NCBI GenBank assembly: GCA_036403095.1 | Contig: DASWRQ010000341.1 | Location: 1-41,050, forward strand | Direction: 5' to 3' | Length of the DNA: 41,050 bases | From: Kutzneria sp036403095 | GTDB taxonomy: Bacteria; Actinomycetota; Actinomycetes; Mycobacteriales; Pseudonocardiaceae | Shown: positions 39,607-41,050 of the stretch, piece by piece | Layout: the number at the start of each line of letters is the position of its first letter | How positions within the stretch are numbered: the first letter of the stretch is position 1 | Notes under the pieces: generated by a model | Databases searched by the model: none | The model's input: only the letters and a program-made list of their open reading frames with translations | What the model was told of the DNA's origin: nothing | Made by a program: the position numbers and the translations under genes

Positions 39607-40239
39607 ATGACTCGGATTCGAACGGTCCTCGGCGCCGCCGCACTGGCCGCGACCGCGGCAATGGTGACCGGCTGCGGTGTTTCCAGCGCGACGGGGGCGT
39701 CGACCAGCACCAGCGCCCAGCCCGCCACCAGCAGCCAGCCCACCACCAGCAGCAGCGCGACGGCATCGTCGGCGCCGACGGGCGCACCGGCGCAGAACGC
39801 CGGCAACGTCCACGGCAAGATCAGTGCGGAGTTGGTTCACCAGCAGGCGCCGGGCTCGGAAATCCTTGTCGTCACGAACAAGGGCACCGGGCCGTTGACC
39901 GTGGACGGCTGGCCCACGCTGAGCTTCCTCAACGCCGCCAACGGTTCGCTGGCGGTGCCGGTGCAGAAGGTCAGCCAACCGGGCGCGGCCACCAGGACCA
40001 CCATCCAGCCGGGCCAGTCGGCCTTCGCCGGTGTGAAGCTGATCTCGGGCGGCAAGGGCGACAACGACACCTACGTGGCCACCACCACGAACCTCACGAT
40101 CCCGGGCGCGCCGACGACCGTGGTCAGCCTCATCGGCGACGACGGGCACGCGGCCGAGTACCCGGCGTTGGACCTCAAGTCCGTGCAGGTCGGCACCTTT
40201 CAGCCGGCCATGCACGGGGTCAGCCCGGACGCCTGGTGA
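39607..40239 (+). CDS. Lipoprotein with DUF4232-like domain
   Basis: A 210-residue exported lipoprotein. The signal peptide ends in a lipobox MVTGC (Cys at about residue 20), followed by a Ser/Thr/Ala-rich linker of some 40 residues. The globular domain runs from HGKISAELVHQQAPGSEILV through NKGTGPLTVDGWPTLSFLN to a C-terminal GTFQPAM and fits the beta-sandwich DUF4232 family of actinobacterial surface proteins. AAGG lies 7 bases before the ATG at 39607. Function unknown. Confidence 0.88.
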   Translation: MTRIRTVLGAAALAATAAMVTGCGVSSATGASTSTSAQPATSSQPTTSSSATASSAPTGAPAQNAGNVHGKISAELVHQQAPGSEILVVTNKGTGPLTVDGWPTLSFLNAANGSLAVPVQKVSQPGAATRTTIQPGQSAFAGVKLISGGKGDNDTYVATTTNLTIPGAPTTVVSLIGDDGHAAEYPALDLKSVQVGTFQPAMHGVSPDAW

Positions 40240-40285
40240 GATAACCCCTTCCGGTCGGGCCCGCGGATCTTGTACTCTCGCCGCG

Positions 40286-40339
40286 ATGGCTACCTACGTG
40301 AGCAGATCGGGGGTCCCGTTCACCAAAGGTCAGTGCTGA
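40286..40339 (+). CDS. Candidate 17-residue ORF coupled to the chimeric gene
   Basis: A short ORF reading MATYVSRSGVPFTKGQC and ending in TGATG, so its stop overlaps the ATG of the next gene. A -10-like TGTACT (40271-40276) ends 9 bases upstream, consistent with a leaderless start. It could be a leader peptide or chance; no family is recognised. Confidence 0.35.
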   Translation: MATYVSRSGVPFTKGQC

Positions 40340-41019
40340 TGCACCCTTTGACCACGAACGAGGATTCCCGCCTCCTTTTCTGGGCACGCGTGCGCAAGTC
40401 CGCCGTGCCGCCGTTGATGATCGAGTCGGCGACCGCGCGCCGAATGGTGGGCGACTGGGCCGGGGCCTGCGCGGCCGCGCGCGTCGACGTGGATCTGAAC
40501 CCGCGCGATCTCGGCCGGCCGCTCGCCGACCAGGTCCGGGCCGACTCCGACGTGTTCGGCAAGTTCATCGCGCTCAAGTCCAACGACCCCAACGCCGCCG
40601 GCGCCAACCGCTGGCTGCTCGGCGCCGGCTCCTCGCTCGGCCAGGTGCGGGACATGAAGACGCCGGCCAACTCCGGCGAGGGCCCCGGCCCGGACCGGGT
40701 CAACGGCCGGTACTGGGTCGGGCCGGACGGCGAGGAGCACACCGACGCCGGCGTCGTGGGCAAGGTCGACTACCTGATCACCGACGGCGACACCTTCAAC
40801 GGGCAGACCATCCGCGGCATCGGCGAGGACAAGGCGATCGCGCTGTGGTGGAAGGTGGAGAACCTGCTCCGCTCCACCGCCACGTTCAAGGACCTCGGCA
40901 ACGCCCTCAACACCGCGTGCACCACCAACGCCCGCAACCGGGTCGCCGGCACCACCACCTCCGACTGCACCCAGGTGGCCAAGGCCGTGAAGGCGACGCA
41001 GCTGAACCAGAACGCCTGA
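40339..41019 (+). CDS. Chimeric ORF: actinobacterial N-terminal domain joined to M4 metallopeptidase C-terminus
   Basis: Residues 1-66 (MHPLTTNEDSRLLFWARVRK, ESATARRMVGDWAGACAAA, VDVDLNPR) resemble the start of a larger family of actinobacterial proteins. From about residue 69 the sequence is the last part of a thermolysin-like M4 peptidase: SDVFG, NRWLLG, NGRYWVG, EEHTDAGVVGK with the second active-site His (134), TFNGQTIRGIG and DKAIALWW. The HEXXH zinc motif and the third zinc ligand Glu (in NExxSD) are missing, being replaced at the join. The frame is continuous. It is probably inactive, arising by a deletion or recombination near base 40540. Confidence 0.75.
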   Translation: MHPLTTNEDSRLLFWARVRKSAVPPLMIESATARRMVGDWAGACAAARVDVDLNPRDLGRPLADQVRADSDVFGKFIALKSNDPNAAGANRWLLGAGSSLGQVRDMKTPANSGEGPGPDRVNGRYWVGPDGEEHTDAGVVGKVDYLITDGDTFNGQTIRGIGEDKAIALWWKVENLLRSTATFKDLGNALNTACTTNARNRVAGTTTSDCTQVAKAVKATQLNQNA

Positions 41020-41037
41020 TCCCGCAGGGGGAAAGGT

Positions 41038-41050
41038 GGGGGCCCCCCCC
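41038..41050. other. GGGGGCCCCCCCC run at the window end
   Basis: The last 13 bases form a G5-C8 block, giving a perfect GGGGGCCCCC palindrome. It may be the start of a hairpin terminator after the chimeric gene, or a homopolymer artefact at a sequence end. Confidence 0.5.

Noticed and set aside
1..41050. A secondary-metabolite gene cluster
   Set aside because: Methyltransferase, monooxygenase, DUF6193 and exporters are present but scattered, with no PKS, NRPS, terpene synthase or RiPP maturation genes.

Overview
The window is very GC-rich, gene-dense DNA from an actinobacterium. Codon third positions are mostly G or C, GTG starts are common, and many convergent genes overlap by a few bases at their stops. 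Several families are typical of actinomycetes: DUF6193, DUF3159, DUF4232, MT0933-like antitoxin, paired ClpP with a PopR/ClgR-type regulator, and a STAND ATPase with TPRs. A member of the Pseudonocardiales is a reasonable guess, but nothing here fixes the genus. I saw no rRNA, tRNA, CRISPR array, intact transposase or phage module. This looks like an accessory chromosomal region of small metabolic and regulatory units.

Bases 1-9.4 kb: end of an MFS transporter, an SDR, a GlcG/HbpS-type protein with an operator over its start, a tandem DUF6193 protein, an ABC-F ATPase with a possible attenuator leader, an LLM flavin oxidoreductase, a GNAT acetyltransferase, an ATP-grasp protein, an uncharacterised protein with Cys at position 2, and a PLP trans-sulfuration enzyme divergent from an Lrp/AsnC regulator.

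Bases 9.9-20.9 kb: a Tat-exported hydrolase; argG with a leaderless promoter under an ARG-box-like palindrome; divergent from it, a STAND ATPase translationally coupled to a 305-residue protein of unknown function; two TetR regulators, an NAD-dependent epimerase/reductase, and an FAD monooxygenase coupled to a DUF3159 membrane protein; a secreted protein made of two repeats; and a LacI regulator.

Bases 21-29.7 kb: a GH3-like protein that seems to lack its catalytic residues, a membrane-anchored serine hydrolase, a MOSC/ferredoxin-reductase fusion, a CGNR regulator beside an internally deleted sigma-factor remnant, an SRPBCC protein, an O-methyltransferase, a PPOX oxidoreductase and an MT0933-like antitoxin, followed by strong inverted repeats.

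Bases 29.8-41 kb: a two-gene clpP operon, whose second subunit lacks the canonical serine, facing a PopR-like regulator with a C-terminal Ala-Ala; two DinB proteins; a TetR/MFS/SDR unit with three identical-type operators and a leaderless start; an AraC regulator; a methyltransferase and PAP2 phosphatase; a TetR/DUF2306 pair; a DUF4232 lipoprotein; and a chimeric ORF joining an actinobacterial N-terminal domain to the tail of an M4 metallopeptidase.

The recurring design is a regulator next to one or two target genes, with a readable palindromic operator between them. The observations most worth following are the serine-shifted ClpP, the STAND/partner pair, the sigma-factor internal deletion, the M4 chimera, the degenerate GH3 and SDR active sites, and the operator-covered leaderless promoters.
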